This document shows positions 1-6,918 of a DNA stretch of 35,818 bases, piece after piece. A model generated the notes under the pieces. The model did no database searches, had not been told where the DNA came from, and saw nothing but the letters and a program-made list of their open reading frames with translations. Both the position numbers and the translations under genes were made by a program. The first letter of the stretch is position 1. Each line of letters opens with the position of its first letter. Origin of the DNA: Pyrinomonadaceae bacterium (GTDB taxonomy: Bacteria > Acidobacteriota > Blastocatellia > Pyrinomonadales > Pyrinomonadaceae); the NCBI GenBank assembly GCA_023717565.1, contig JAMQPI010000600.1, positions 1 to 35,818 on the forward strand, read 5' to 3'.

Positions 1-12
1 GAGAATTGGAAG

Positions 13-405
13 ATGAGCAGCATTCCCACAGGCACAGAGCTGGCGCGTCCATTCATGCCAGCAAAGGATTTCGATCTATCCAAGCGGTTCTACGAAGCGC
101 TCGGCTTTGAAAAGGTCCTCGACAGCGAGGTCGCTATATTCAATGCAGGCTCAGGGGGGTTCATTTTACAGAGGTACTTCCAGGAAGAATGGGCCGGGAA
201 TTTCATGATGCAGCTTATGGTCGACGATCTCGACGCGTGGTGGGCGCACATCGAATCACTGGAGCTCTCAAAGCAATTTAATGTCCCACCTCCCAAGGCT
301 CCGGCGATGCAACCCTGGGGACTTCGCGTCGCATATGTAGTCGATCCGTCCGGAGTCCTTTGGCATGTTGCGCAGCGCCGTGAAAGCACGAAGCAGGATC
401 AATAA
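13..405 (+). CDS. VOC (glyoxalase/bleomycin-resistance-like) family protein
   Basis: A 130-residue single-domain protein with the VOC (vicinal oxygen chelate) pattern: an early strand and helix around FMPAKDFDLSKRFYEALGF (residues 14-32), a central strand GGFILQRYF, and a C-terminal DPSGVLWHVAQR (about 112-123) in the place of the family's usual DPxGN-x-W motif. Such proteins bind metals or small molecules, and substrates vary too widely to infer one here. The start has a purine-rich GGAAG just upstream. The gene ends 20 bases before the R'' box of the first attC site, so it is probably the cargo of a cassette whose upstream site is outside the window. It is cytosolic, with no signal peptide. 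Confidence 0.85.
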   Translation: MSSIPTGTELARPFMPAKDFDLSKRFYEALGFEKVLDSEVAIFNAGSGGFILQRYFQEEWAGNFMMQLMVDDLDAWWAHIESLELSKQFNVPPPKAPAMQPWGLRVAYVVDPSGVLWHVAQRRESTKQDQ

Positions 406-424
406 GCACGAATCACAAGATGGT

Positions 425-548
425 GCCGAACAAAATTGCTGCCGGCTACGTGCGCAGACGCACGCGCCTGAGCAATGGCGTTATGTGGCTTAATTCCTTT
501 TCCTTCAGCTTGGATGCCGATCGCGCGCCGCAGCTGAAGGCGTTCGGC
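425..548 (+). other. integron attC site 1
   Basis: R'' box GCCGAAC at 425-431 and R' box GTTCGGC at 542-548 are exact inverted complements. Inside them GCTGC (438-442) pairs with GCAGC near 530-534. The 3' half (TGCCGATCGCGCGCCGCAGC) recurs almost unchanged at four other sites. At 124 bp it is in the long, VCR-like size range. It separates the VOC gene from the next coding region. Confidence 0.85.
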
Positions 549-566
549 GGCTTCAGTTATCGAAAG

Positions 567-986
567 ATGGGTACAAGCTTCGTTGAATATAAAGGACACG
601 GATTTTGGTCCTGGGACGGCTACTTGGAACACGTATTATTCTTGTTAGCAGAAACTATCGGTCCATCACCCCCGGAGTCATGGCTGAACGAAGCTCGAGA
701 TCATTGGCGTGAGCAATCAACCGGGATATTCAGCGCTTGGATACATCCGAATCTCGATGAATACGTTAGCTGCGAAGATAGGCGGACTGTAGTTCTAAGA
801 CTCATCGACGAATTGCAATCTCGTCGTGACGTGACGCCAGAAGCCGCGGAGACTGCCGAGTTCCTGAGGCGTCTCTTGCTTGGCGAGATCACGACGGACG
901 CTGCCAGCCCTTTGGACTATATGGTCAGTGGTGAGCATCCATATGAATGGTGGGTTCGCAGAAATGCGGAAATGGAAGGCCACTGA
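567..986 (+). CDS. conserved hypothetical cassette protein
   Basis: I do not recognise the family. The frame is open upstream to 420, but that part runs through the attC site, so I take the ATG at 567, 19 bases after the R' box. This gives 139 residues: an N-terminal MGTSFVEYKGHGFWSWDG, a helical middle with DEYVSCEDRRTVVLRLIDEL, and an aromatic, acidic C-terminus ending PYEWWVRRNAEMEGH. There is no signal peptide or membrane segment, so a cytosolic protein is likely. It sits alone between two attC sites, as a classical one-gene cassette. No good Shine-Dalgarno sequence is seen (only CGAAAG). Confidence 0.7.
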   Translation: MGTSFVEYKGHGFWSWDGYLEHVLFLLAETIGPSPPESWLNEARDHWREQSTGIFSAWIHPNLDEYVSCEDRRTVVLRLIDELQSRRDVTPEAAETAEFLRRLLLGEITTDAASPLDYMVSGEHPYEWWVRRNAEMEGH

Positions 987-1002
987 TAACTCGCACCGCG
1001 CC

Positions 1003-1114
1003 GCCGAACGAGCGCTCGGAGCGGACTCGCCTTGAGCGGGCTTCTTCGTTTTATGTTGTTGATTACATAATTTGTTAAGTAGCGTGGGCGAGCCGCTGAA
1101 GCGCACCGTTAGAC
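1003..1114 (+). other. integron attC site 2
   Basis: R'' GCCGAAC (1003-1009) and R' GTTAGAC (1108-1114). This is the clearest folded site. After R'' comes GAGCGCTCGGAGCGGACTCGCC. The reverse complement of the 3' arm reads GGTGCGCTTCAGCGGCTCGCC. The two match over GCGCT, AGCGG and CTCGCC, leaving one unpaired A, which is the type of extrahelical base that steers IntI recombination of attC in known integrons. Length 112 bp. Confidence 0.9.
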
Positions 1115-1123
1115 GTAACAAGT

Positions 1124-1879
1124 ATGAGTGAGTTTGGCCGAAACTTTGATTGCTCGGCTCTGAGCTACGACCAATGGATCAGGTTCTTCTTCGACAGGCC
1201 CGAATCACCTCAGTCCGATGATCTCGTAAACTACCGTTTCGACTTCGATTTGCGAGAGGAATATACCTTCTTCGACGCGCAAGACCCCGCCAAGGTCGTC
1301 AGCCACATGACGACGCTGTTTGGCGACTTCCCGAAGGCGCTGTCGGCCTTCACACTGCCCCAAATCAACCAGGGCGTCTGGGTAATCTTCGGCAGCATCT
1401 TTGAGTGCCAACGCTACTTATTTGATCCTTCAGTCCCGCTCGAAAAGTGCTTAGGATGTATCCGCTCAATGTATGGAGTTTATGCCGATTTCGTCGCCCT
1501 TTCCGACGTGGAGGTGATGGAGAACTGCTTCAGTATGTGGTGGCACTGGATCGCGGACTCCTTTTGGTCACAGTTCTACGACTACCCTAACGGGTCGAAA
1601 TCTTTCGATGAGACCCTGGAGCAGTATCCACTTAAAAAGGATTTGAATAAACTTGATGAAAAGGGGTGGCAAATCCTTGAGACAATGTTTGAGACATTGG
1701 TCAGGATACTTGCGCTTGACGACCAACGGTCTCAAGAATATGCCTTACATGGCCTCGGGCACCTGTACCATCCAAAGGTTAAAGAAGTGGTGCAGAGTTA
1801 CATTGATGCTCATGTCACTGAATTCGACGATGAGGACCTGAAATGGGTACAGCAGTGTCGTGACGGAATAGTCTTGTAG
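1124..1879 (+). CDS. hypothetical protein, mostly helical
   Basis: A 251-residue protein of no family I can name. It is acidic and aromatic-rich and lacks signal or membrane segments. The C-terminal third (about 175-250) contains YALHGLGHLYHPKVKEVV followed by helices, reminiscent of a HEAT-like repeat, and the middle has two Trp-rich stretches (MWWHWIADSFWSQFYDYP). The start ATG lies only 10 bases after the R' box of site 2, as is usual for cassette genes. The next gene follows after 33 bases without an attC site, so the two probably travel in one cassette and may be co-transcribed. Confidence 0.75.
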   Translation: MSEFGRNFDCSALSYDQWIRFFFDRPESPQSDDLVNYRFDFDLREEYTFFDAQDPAKVVSHMTTLFGDFPKALSAFTLPQINQGVWVIFGSIFECQRYLFDPSVPLEKCLGCIRSMYGVYADFVALSDVEVMENCFSMWWHWIADSFWSQFYDYPNGSKSFDETLEQYPLKKDLNKLDEKGWQILETMFETLVRILALDDQRSQEYALHGLGHLYHPKVKEVVQSYIDAHVTEFDDEDLKWVQQCRDGIVL

Positions 1880-1912
1880 CGGACATTTCAAAGAAATAAA
1901 CAGGAGAAATCT

Positions 1913-2320
1913 ATGCTACGAATCATTTTGGGCGTCATTGCCGGATTTTTTGCCTGGGCGATAGTGTGGGTCGGAGGCGAGAAGATTCTTTCTGCCATTT
2001 GGCCGGAGGGGTTCGGCGCTCATCAACGCGCGTTCGAAGCGGCCGTTACCAATGGCGGTCAGTTCACTGCGGACACGACGCTTCTTCTCATGCATATTGT
2101 CCTCGGTTCAATAGTCTCGCTGATGTCCGGATTTCTGGCCGCGCTGATCGCCGGTGAAAACAAACGCGCGCCGCTAGTCCTCGGCTTTCTGCTGGTGGCC
2201 TTTGGTTTACTGAAGGTGGTTCTGTCCTGGCCGTATGTTCCCATTTGGTATCACGTTATCTTTACGGGGCTGCTAATTCCAATGACGATTATGGGCGGTA
2301 AACTGAAAACCCCCACTTAG
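1913..2320 (+). CDS. small four-helix integral membrane protein
   Basis: 135 residues with four hydrophobic segments: about 3-20, 57-80, 87-107 and 112-128. The loop between the first two (GEKILSAIWPEGFGAHQRAF) probably lies outside the membrane. The C-terminus is short and basic (GGKLKTPT). A good ribosome site AGGAG (1902-1906) precedes the ATG by six bases. It shares a cassette with the preceding gene. I do not recognise a named family. Similar small four-helix proteins are common hypothetical proteins in environmental bacteria. A role at the inner membrane is inferred from topology only. Confidence 0.8.
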   Translation: MLRIILGVIAGFFAWAIVWVGGEKILSAIWPEGFGAHQRAFEAAVTNGGQFTADTTLLLMHIVLGSIVSLMSGFLAALIAGENKRAPLVLGFLLVAFGLLKVVLSWPYVPIWYHVIFTGLLIPMTIMGGKLKTPT

Positions 2321-2344
2321 GAAAGAGATCTCAAGCGCGTCGCA

Positions 2345-2454
2345 ATCTAACAAAGCCGTGCAACTGACCACGCCATAGCACGATCTCATAAATAGTCTTG
2401 TTCCTCGCCGGTTGCATGCTGATTGCGCGCCGCAGCTGAAGGCAGTCGTTGGGC
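2345..2454 (+). other. integron attC site 3
   Basis: R'' ATCTAAC (2345-2351, an exact RYYYAAC) and R' GTTGGGC (2448-2454, an exact GTTRRRY). The inner 3' half TGCTGATTGCGCGCCGCAGC matches site 1 at all but two positions. The loop TAGTCTTGTTC is shared with site 10412-10511. Length 110 bp. It closes the two-gene cassette 1124-2320. Confidence 0.88.
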
Positions 2455-2473
2455 GCTCCGTGGTCGCCAAGAA

Positions 2474-2692
2474 ATGAAGAAACTTCTATTCTCAATTGTG
2501 CTTCTCGTTGGCGCCGTATTGATCTCAGGCTGTCTAGACTTGCGTTGCGATACTTCACGAGATGTGAATCTCCGTGCTAGTCTGACATCTCCCAATCAAT
2601 CGTATGTGGCATCGTTATTTGATAGCTCAGGCGGCGGCGCCGCGGGCTGGTGCTATCCCACAGCATCAGCGTTCGACGCTTCCGTTTTCTAA
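2474..2692 (+). CDS. small putative lipoprotein, possibly truncated
   Basis: 72 residues. The N-terminus is a textbook lipoprotein signal: MKKLLFSIVLLVGAVLISGC, with lipobox LISG-C and Cys at residue 20. After it come further Cys residues and SLTSPNQSYVASLFDSSGGG, which resembles the start of small secreted proteins that carry a 'SPD/N-G-x-Y-x-A-x-x-F' strand. The protein stops at DASVF just where that family would be expected to continue, so a shortened C-terminus is possible. The ATG at 2474 was chosen because it starts the signal peptide. The frame is open further upstream only through the attC site. The next gene starts three bases after the stop. Confidence 0.6.
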   Translation: MKKLLFSIVLLVGAVLISGCLDLRCDTSRDVNLRASLTSPNQSYVASLFDSSGGGAAGWCYPTASAFDASVF

Positions 2693-2694
2693 CA

Positions 2695-3039
2695 ATGAAT
2701 GAAATACGTTCGAAAGCACGCTGGCGCGCTGAGCAAGATGACTGGCAGCCTAATGGTCGCAAGATCGCCAGCGCCCAGAATCTGAACGCTATCCGTGATG
2801 TCCTTGAAAATCGAGGATCCATTATCGTCGAGCATTGGCTCTATCGTGGTGCGAGTGCTCCCGAGCGAAAGGTGTTCGACGATTTCGAAGACTTCCTAGA
2901 CTACCTGAAAGCTCACACGTACGGTGGTGACGCAATCGACGTGTGGAGCATGCACGATCTTTGCACGCGTCAAAACCGCCTGGCGACCGGTAAAGTCCCT
3001 GATCTCGATGGCTGCGTGCCAAGTCATGGTGCATACTAA
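2695..3039 (+). CDS. conserved hypothetical protein
   Basis: 114 residues, soluble, of no named family that I know. The N-terminus is basic (MNEIRSKARWRAEQDD). The middle reads IIVEHWLYRGASAPERKVFD and the C-terminus GDAIDVWSMHDLCTRQNRL then DLDGCVPSHGAY. The charged, aromatic pattern and the two Cys residues near the end give no catalytic motif. The ATG at 2695 follows the lipoprotein stop by two bases, so translation is probably coupled. Both genes lie between attC sites 3 and 4. Confidence 0.65.
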   Translation: MNEIRSKARWRAEQDDWQPNGRKIASAQNLNAIRDVLENRGSIIVEHWLYRGASAPERKVFDDFEDFLDYLKAHTYGGDAIDVWSMHDLCTRQNRLATGKVPDLDGCVPSHGAY

Positions 3040-3055
3040 ATCGTTAAACCAACGC

Positions 3056-3155
3056 GTCGAACGGCATGCACCCACCTCGAATAGCGCGGCTTTCATCCCC
3101 AAGACTTGGCCGTGTCAACGCTGTGTGCTCGGGCGGGTGACGCCGGGCGTTGGAC
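3056..3155 (+). other. integron attC site 4
   Basis: R'' GTCGAAC (3056-3062) and R' GTTGGAC (3149-3155, an exact GTTRRRY). Inside, TGCACCCACCTCG on the left arm pairs with CGGGCGGGTGACG on the right with a few unpaired bases. Length 100 bp. The loop sequence does not match the repeated 3' half of sites 1, 3, 7, 8 and 9. Confidence 0.75.
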
Positions 3156-3191
3156 GCTTCTTGTTTCGCTCATAGGGAGATCCAGGGCGAC

Positions 3192-3764
3192 ATGACCAAC
3201 AGACTCGCAACGCTTCGAAATCAATCTCAATTGGCGCACTGCCTACAAATCCTGGCAGGCGCGTTTGTGACTGGGCTTTCTGTCCCAGCTGCGTGGTTTG
3301 GCTTCGTTCGACTCTCTGTCATGTGGCCCATCAATACGCCGAGTTGGCGATTTATCACGACTTGGACGTTGAGATGTCTTGTCAGTTATTTCGCTGTGGC
3401 GATTCTCCTTATGGCGATCCCAAAAGCGAGGACGTTTCCTTTCAACTGGTTTTTGCTTTCAGTCTGCGGGGCTTTTGTTTTGGCGATCGTTTACACCTTC
3501 CGCCGCCTTCCGATATCGCAGATTAGCTTCACCGAGTTGCTGCTAATTCATTTTCGGGACGCCTTGGGCACAGCGTTCTGGCTCAGCCTTTTCACGCTAC
3601 CAATTTCAGCGTCGGTGCACTATTCAACGTCTGCTTTTTCCACTCGGCGCGCATCCAAGCAATCTGGAGCGGACCGACCATCAGCTATCCTCTTAAAGAT
3701 TAGGAATGCAGGCGGCCGCTCAAACGTAGCGTTCGGCGGTGACAGCTCGCAGAAGATAAAATGA
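3192..3764 (+). CDS. membrane protein whose reading frame runs through an attC site
   Basis: 190 residues from the ATG at 3192. A weak AGGGCGAC lies just before it. Hydrophobic segments lie at about 16-38, 56-76, 80-100 and 120-140, so it is probably a four-helix inner membrane protein with no named family. After the last helix the frame enters attC site 5 (3653-3737) and stops only at 3762-3764. The last 35 or so residues (for example NAGGRSNVAFGG) are therefore attC-encoded and unlikely to matter for function. The stop TGA overlaps the ATG of the next gene (ATGA), which may couple their translation. Confidence 0.65.
   Translation: MTNRLATLRNQSQLAHCLQILAGAFVTGLSVPAAWFGFVRLSVMWPINTPSWRFITTWTLRCLVSYFAVAILLMAIPKARTFPFNWFLLSVCGAFVLAIVYTFRRLPISQISFTELLLIHFRDALGTAFWLSLFTLPISASVHYSTSAFSTRRASKQSGADRPSAILLKIRNAGGRSNVAFGGDSSQKIK
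3653..3737 (+). other. integron attC site 5, degenerate R'' and inside a coding region
   Basis: R' GTTCGGC (3731-3737) is good. The left end ATCCAAG (3653-3659) is a weak R'' with AAG instead of AAC. The inner arms are convincing: GAGCGGACCGACC on the left pairs with GGCGGCCGCTC on the right once two A residues are left unpaired. Length 85 bp. Confidence 0.6.
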
Positions 3765-4216
3765 AGATCTGGCGCAGCATGTTCGACGATTCGTGCCGGC
3801 GCACGATTCTGGCACGACTGCGGAGTCTGACGCCTGACTCGGATAGGCACTGGGGCCGCATGAGCGCACCCCAAATGGTCGCCCATCTCACGGACCAGAT
3901 GCATCACGCTCTGGGGGACGAGGCCGTCGCGGCAAGGCATGGTCCTTTGCGGTGGCCGCCGGTTCGGCTTGCCTCGATTTATCTGCTGCCATGGCCCAAG
4001 GGTCGCATTAAGGGTCCTCCCGAAGCGTTTGTGACTCAGCCGAAATCATGGGAGCGGGATGTGCGCGAACTCGAAGCGCTCCTGGAGCGATTTGCGGCTC
4101 GTGATCTGAAAGACACCTGGCCGGACCACGCCCTCTTTGGCCGTCTGAATGGACGCGACTGGGGCGTGTTCGTTCACAAGCACTTCGACCACCACCTGCG
4201 ACAGTTTGGTGCCTGA
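3761..4216 (+). CDS. DUF1569/DinB-like protein
   Basis: 151 residues. The N-terminal motif HWGRMSAPQMVAHLTDQM and the C-terminal HKHFDHHLRQFG are typical of the DUF1569 branch of the DinB superfamily: a four-helix bundle with histidines placed to bind a metal ion. The residues to note are His in MVAHLTDQMHHAL (about 46-55) and the HFDHHLRQF cluster near 140-148. DinB proteins are often thiol-dependent transferases or hydrolases, but for this branch no reaction is known. The gene overlaps the preceding one by four bases and the next begins 16 bases after its stop, so the three look co-translated. Family call is from motif memory. Confidence 0.8.
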   Translation: MKIWRSMFDDSCRRTILARLRSLTPDSDRHWGRMSAPQMVAHLTDQMHHALGDEAVAARHGPLRWPPVRLASIYLLPWPKGRIKGPPEAFVTQPKSWERDVRELEALLERFAARDLKDTWPDHALFGRLNGRDWGVFVHKHFDHHLRQFGA

Positions 4217-4232
4217 TCGTCGGGAGGAAACG

Positions 4233-4799
4233 ATGGCAAACCGTGATTCTCACGTAACCATTCACATGGTGACGAGCCTCGACGGCTTCATCGCTCGAAA
4301 GGACGGGCGCGTCGACTGGCTCGAAACCTCCGACGAATTCGTAGGCGGGGACACCATGGACCCAGGATTCGTTGAGGCGTTCCTCAAGACGATCGACTGT
4401 TACGTCATGGGATCGCGAACCTATGAAACCGCGCTTCGTTTTGAAGCCCAGGGGCTGGGGTGGTCGTACGGCGACAAACCCACGTTCGTCCTCACTAGTC
4501 GCGAACTACCACGGACCCGGGATACCGTCGAGTTCCACTCAGGCGATCTCTCGCAGTTCGTGAATGGGCGCCTACGGCCCACGTTCCGCTCCATCTGGTT
4601 TGTTGGAGGCGCTGTCCTCTCCGCCGAATGCCTTCGTCTCGGGCTGGCCGACGAAGTTCGCTATTCGATCCTGCCGATCTTGATTGGTGATGGGATCCCA
4701 TTCTTCGAGAAGCTCGACAGAGACATCGCCCTCCACCTGGCGGAGGTCAAAGCCTACAAGAGCGGCATGGTGGAGCTCCGTTACGAGGTGCGAGCATAG
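4233..4799 (+). CDS. dihydrofolate-reductase/RibD C-terminal-domain family protein
   Basis: 188 residues from ATG 4233, with a strong GGGAGG at 4221-4227. Family signs: the opening strand HVTIHMVTSLDGFIARKDG (8-26), VDWLE, then CYVMGSRTYETAL (about 55-67), PTFVLTSRELP (about 81-91), the nucleotide-binding IWFVGGAVLSAECL (about 117-130) and the late strand YSILPILIGDGIPFFE. This is the RibD-C/YyaP/YwjB branch, NADPH-binding reductases of mostly unknown substrate, rather than FolA itself. Integron cassettes often carry dihydrofolate reductases, but trimethoprim resistance cannot be inferred from this branch. Confidence 0.88.
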   Translation: MANRDSHVTIHMVTSLDGFIARKDGRVDWLETSDEFVGGDTMDPGFVEAFLKTIDCYVMGSRTYETALRFEAQGLGWSYGDKPTFVLTSRELPRTRDTVEFHSGDLSQFVNGRLRPTFRSIWFVGGAVLSAECLRLGLADEVRYSILPILIGDGIPFFEKLDRDIALHLAEVKAYKSGMVELRYEVRA

Positions 4800-5264
4800 C
4801 GCGCGGCGAGTCACGGTCAATGAAGATCTAAGGAAATCTGATAGTAGTATCGGGCCTTACCCTCTACCCACTGCAAGCGGATCTTTATCTTGTTGGCCAT
4901 ATGTTGCTTGTTTAGTGACCGGAGGGGTAATCATGAGTCTTGGACCTCATTTAATTTCTAATGCGATCTGAAAAGCCAGTTCCCCGTCGATTGTGAGCAT
5001 GCCCATCAGAGTATGACTAATCACATGTTCATGTCTTAAGTCTTTATGAATATTCCCCCTGGCTCAAAGGCATTTTCACTTAAATGTCGGTGATGATTGA
5101 AAAGACCTTTGGACGGAAAAAGTTAATCGAGTGTATTTGCGACCATCGAAAACTGCTTCCGCTTTATAATAAGGCGGCTGCAAAATATAACCGTCAAGCG
5201 CGTGAGCCGTAAGCTTCGTGGTCAGCGTCGCTTCTAAAACCGTGAAGCGTATTCCCCTAAGAGT
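4800..5264. other. 465-base gap without a recognised gene
   Basis: No attC site was found here, although two would be expected if each neighbour were its own cassette. The stretch is more AT-rich than its surroundings. It holds a 12-codon open frame at 4933-4971 (MSLGPHLISNAI) with a perfect GGAGGGG (4921-4927) five bases before its ATG. It also has a hairpin at 5159-5177 (CCGCTTT, loop ATAAT, AAGGCGG) that overlaps a perfect TATAAT (5165-5170). A -35 box at the usual distance is not evident. It may hold a promoter or leader for the gene at 5265, or the remains of lost cassettes. Confidence 0.4.
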
Positions 5265-5918
5265 ATGAAACTCGCACTTTCTCTCATCACCAGTTTTCTC
5301 TTCATCATCGCATCGAGCGCTCAATCGCGAACGATCAGTAAGGATGAATATGAGAAGGTACTTGAATTTGCGGTAGAGAAAACCAACGAGGCCTATCCCG
5401 TTATTCTTAAGGTAACCACTCGCTTTATCGAGAACGGCAAGATAGTTCGCATGGTCACGGACATACGCGAGAATGAGTCTATGCTACAGCGTCGAATCAA
5501 GAGGACGATCGTTTCCGGGCGTCGCAAGACGAATACATATCAGGTGTCGGTCGGATTTGGTAAGGTCTTTTGCAGCGACGACGGGGTGTCGTGGAAACCC
5601 TCGCAATATGAGTGCTCCGGCCCGGTGAGCATCTACGGCAGAAGGGATGCTGAGCGGACCGAATACAGCGTTACTGTGAAATCGGTAAAGGGTAGAAGAG
5701 TCAAGATTTATCGTGAGTATTCAGTGTTTGCTCCATGGGAATGGGAAGGGAGTAAGAAAAAAGATTTTCGCGAGGCGGTCTCAACGATCGATTCTCGCGG
5801 ATTCTTTACGACTGTCGTAGACACCGAGGGAACGCTCGATCCGAGAACAGTTACGCTCATAAGAAAACAGTCTTGGGTTACAAAGGCCAAGATCAAGCCG
5901 GTCGTCCCTCCTACTTAA
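5265..5918 (+). CDS. secreted hypothetical protein
   Basis: 217 residues. Signal peptide MKLALSLITSFLFIIASSAQS, with likely cleavage near residue 19-21. The mature part alternates beta strands with charged turns: VILKVTTRFIENGKIVRMVTD, then a Cys pair in CSDDGVSWKPSQYECSGP (about 104-121), and a basic C-terminus ending KIKPVVPPT. The layout resembles a periplasmic beta-sandwich or lipoprotein-carrier-like fold, but I recognise no family. It has its own upstream gap, which could hold a promoter, and it is followed 10 bases after the stop by attC site 6. Confidence 0.7.
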   Translation: MKLALSLITSFLFIIASSAQSRTISKDEYEKVLEFAVEKTNEAYPVILKVTTRFIENGKIVRMVTDIRENESMLQRRIKRTIVSGRRKTNTYQVSVGFGKVFCSDDGVSWKPSQYECSGPVSIYGRRDAERTEYSVTVKSVKGRRVKIYREYSVFAPWEWEGSKKKDFREAVSTIDSRGFFTTVVDTEGTLDPRTVTLIRKQSWVTKAKIKPVVPPT

Positions 5919-5928
5919 GATTGCGGCC

Positions 5929-5995
5929 TTCAAAGGCATGCAGCGGACGCGCAATACTCGGCGGTCGCGCGCGCCGCTGATGCCCGGCGTTAGGT
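5929..5995 (+). other. integron attC site 6, short, degenerate R''
   Basis: R' GTTAGGT (5989-5995) fits GTTRRRY. The inner left arm GCAGCGGACGCGC (from 5939) matches the reverse complement of the right arm, TCAGCGGCGCGC, with one unpaired A. The left end is TTCAAAG (5929-5935) rather than RYYYAAC. Length 67 bp, the usual compact size. Confidence 0.7.
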
Positions 5996-6024
5996 CGAAT
6001 CTAAGTGTATGGGAGTAAGGATCT

Positions 6025-6552
6025 ATGTTTTTCGATGCTGTAACAGTCCGCGTGGTGTTCGTTGCGTTACTGGCTTTCTTGATCGATGGAGGCACCACAG
6101 TGTTTGCCCAGGTAAAATCAAGCACCTTCTACTCTACTTATGACGCCCGCGAACTTGTGGAGAGTAGAAAGTACCAAGGGGTAGATTTTACTTACGGCGA
6201 AATGGGTGATGAGTTTGAAGTTTCCTCGGAGCCCAAAGGGATGTCGCTTTCGGAGGTGCCGGGAGGACGCTCCGAAAGAACGAAGTTCATCTCCTACGGC
6301 TGCCGCATACAGACCACGGGCGATGACGCCTTTAATGTGGCGGACTTCCTCGACTGGCTTGCGCAAGAAACTATAAAGCAGATAGAGGGCGGGAAAGGGG
6401 TGGTGGGGAGGCAGCGGCACAAACGCGGCAGGAGGTTTTATATCGAATATGCGCAAAATGGGTTTACTGGTCGGCTAGAGGTTGACGCTGATGTTACAGG
6501 GAAGGATCAGATGAGCTTGGACGTTGAAATTATAGAAAGCGGTGGGAAGTAG
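6025..6552 (+). CDS. secreted hypothetical protein
   Basis: 175 residues. An N-terminal signal peptide covers about 1-28 (VVFVALLAFLIDGG then TTVFAQ). The mature part begins VKSSTFYSTYDARELVESRK and contains KFISYGCRIQTTGDDAFNVADFLD, suggesting a small alpha/beta domain, and a basic patch GRQRHKRGRRFYIEYAQNGF near 130-150. No named family is recognised. A weak GTAAGGAT lies upstream of the ATG. It is the single gene of a cassette between attC sites 6 and 7 and probably acts in the periplasm. Confidence 0.7.
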   Translation: MFFDAVTVRVVFVALLAFLIDGGTTVFAQVKSSTFYSTYDARELVESRKYQGVDFTYGEMGDEFEVSSEPKGMSLSEVPGGRSERTKFISYGCRIQTTGDDAFNVADFLDWLAQETIKQIEGGKGVVGRQRHKRGRRFYIEYAQNGFTGRLEVDADVTGKDQMSLDVEIIESGGK

Positions 6553-6583
6553 CGCCGCGAGTTTTGCCCCGGCGTATCGCGAC

Positions 6584-6683
6584 CTCAAAGCACCTGGAAC
6601 TGCCGGCGCGCTAGCATGTTTCTCAAATGACTGTTTTCTTCAGCTTGAATGCTGATCGCGCGCCGCAGTTGAAGCCGTTAGCC
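6584..6683 (+). other. integron attC site 7, degenerate boxes
   Basis: The 3' half TGCTGATCGCGCGCCGCAGT is nearly the same as in sites 1 and 3, and TTCTTCAGCTTGAATGCTGA is close to that of site 1. The left arm AACTGCCGGCGCGC pairs with GCGCGCCGCAGTT with one unpaired C. The R' box GTTAGCC (6677-6683) is one base off GTTRRRY, and the left end CTCAAAG (6584-6590) lacks the AAC. Length 100 bp. Confidence 0.72.
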
Positions 6684-6715
6684 TCCTTCGAGTCTAGTAA
6701 CCGATACGGGCAATC

Positions 6716-6856
6716 ATGAGCGAGACGGTGGTATGGGCCGGAAAGATGCAAAATGCCGGAAAGACTTCCCATCTTCGCTTCACGGGCATATGGATGCAGC
6801 AGATCGGACGCTGGCTCCAGGTTGCACGCCACGCGAACATCTTCGAGCCTAAGTGA
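6716..6856 (+). pseudogene. C-terminal fragment of a DUF4440/SnoaL-like protein
   Basis: A 46-codon frame encoding MSETVVWAGKMQNAGK, then HLRFTGIWMQQIGRWLQVAR and HANIFEPK. This reads like the last strands of a DUF4440/NTF2-like protein, in which 'FTxVWxKxxGRWQxVAxHA' is the hallmark end. A full member has about 130-150 residues. Here an in-frame TAA lies directly upstream and attC site 7 ends 33 bases before. The gene therefore seems to have lost its 5' two-thirds, probably at the cassette boundary. No ribosome site is obvious. It could still be a small expressed peptide, but a decayed cassette is more likely. Confidence 0.55.
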
Positions 6857-6918
6857 TCGCAGTTTGGGCGCGGGCTAACGAATCGTTGCTTCAAGGTGAA
6901 GACTGAGGACACGTTCCT

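Noticed and set aside
420-566. N-terminal extension of the gene at 567
   Set aside because: It is translated from attC site 1 and would place the recombination site inside the protein; the ATG at 567 suits a cassette gene.
2687-2714. TTCTAAC...GTTCGAA at the lipoprotein stop, like a tiny attC
   Set aside because: Only 28 bases with no stem, and the next start codon lies inside it.
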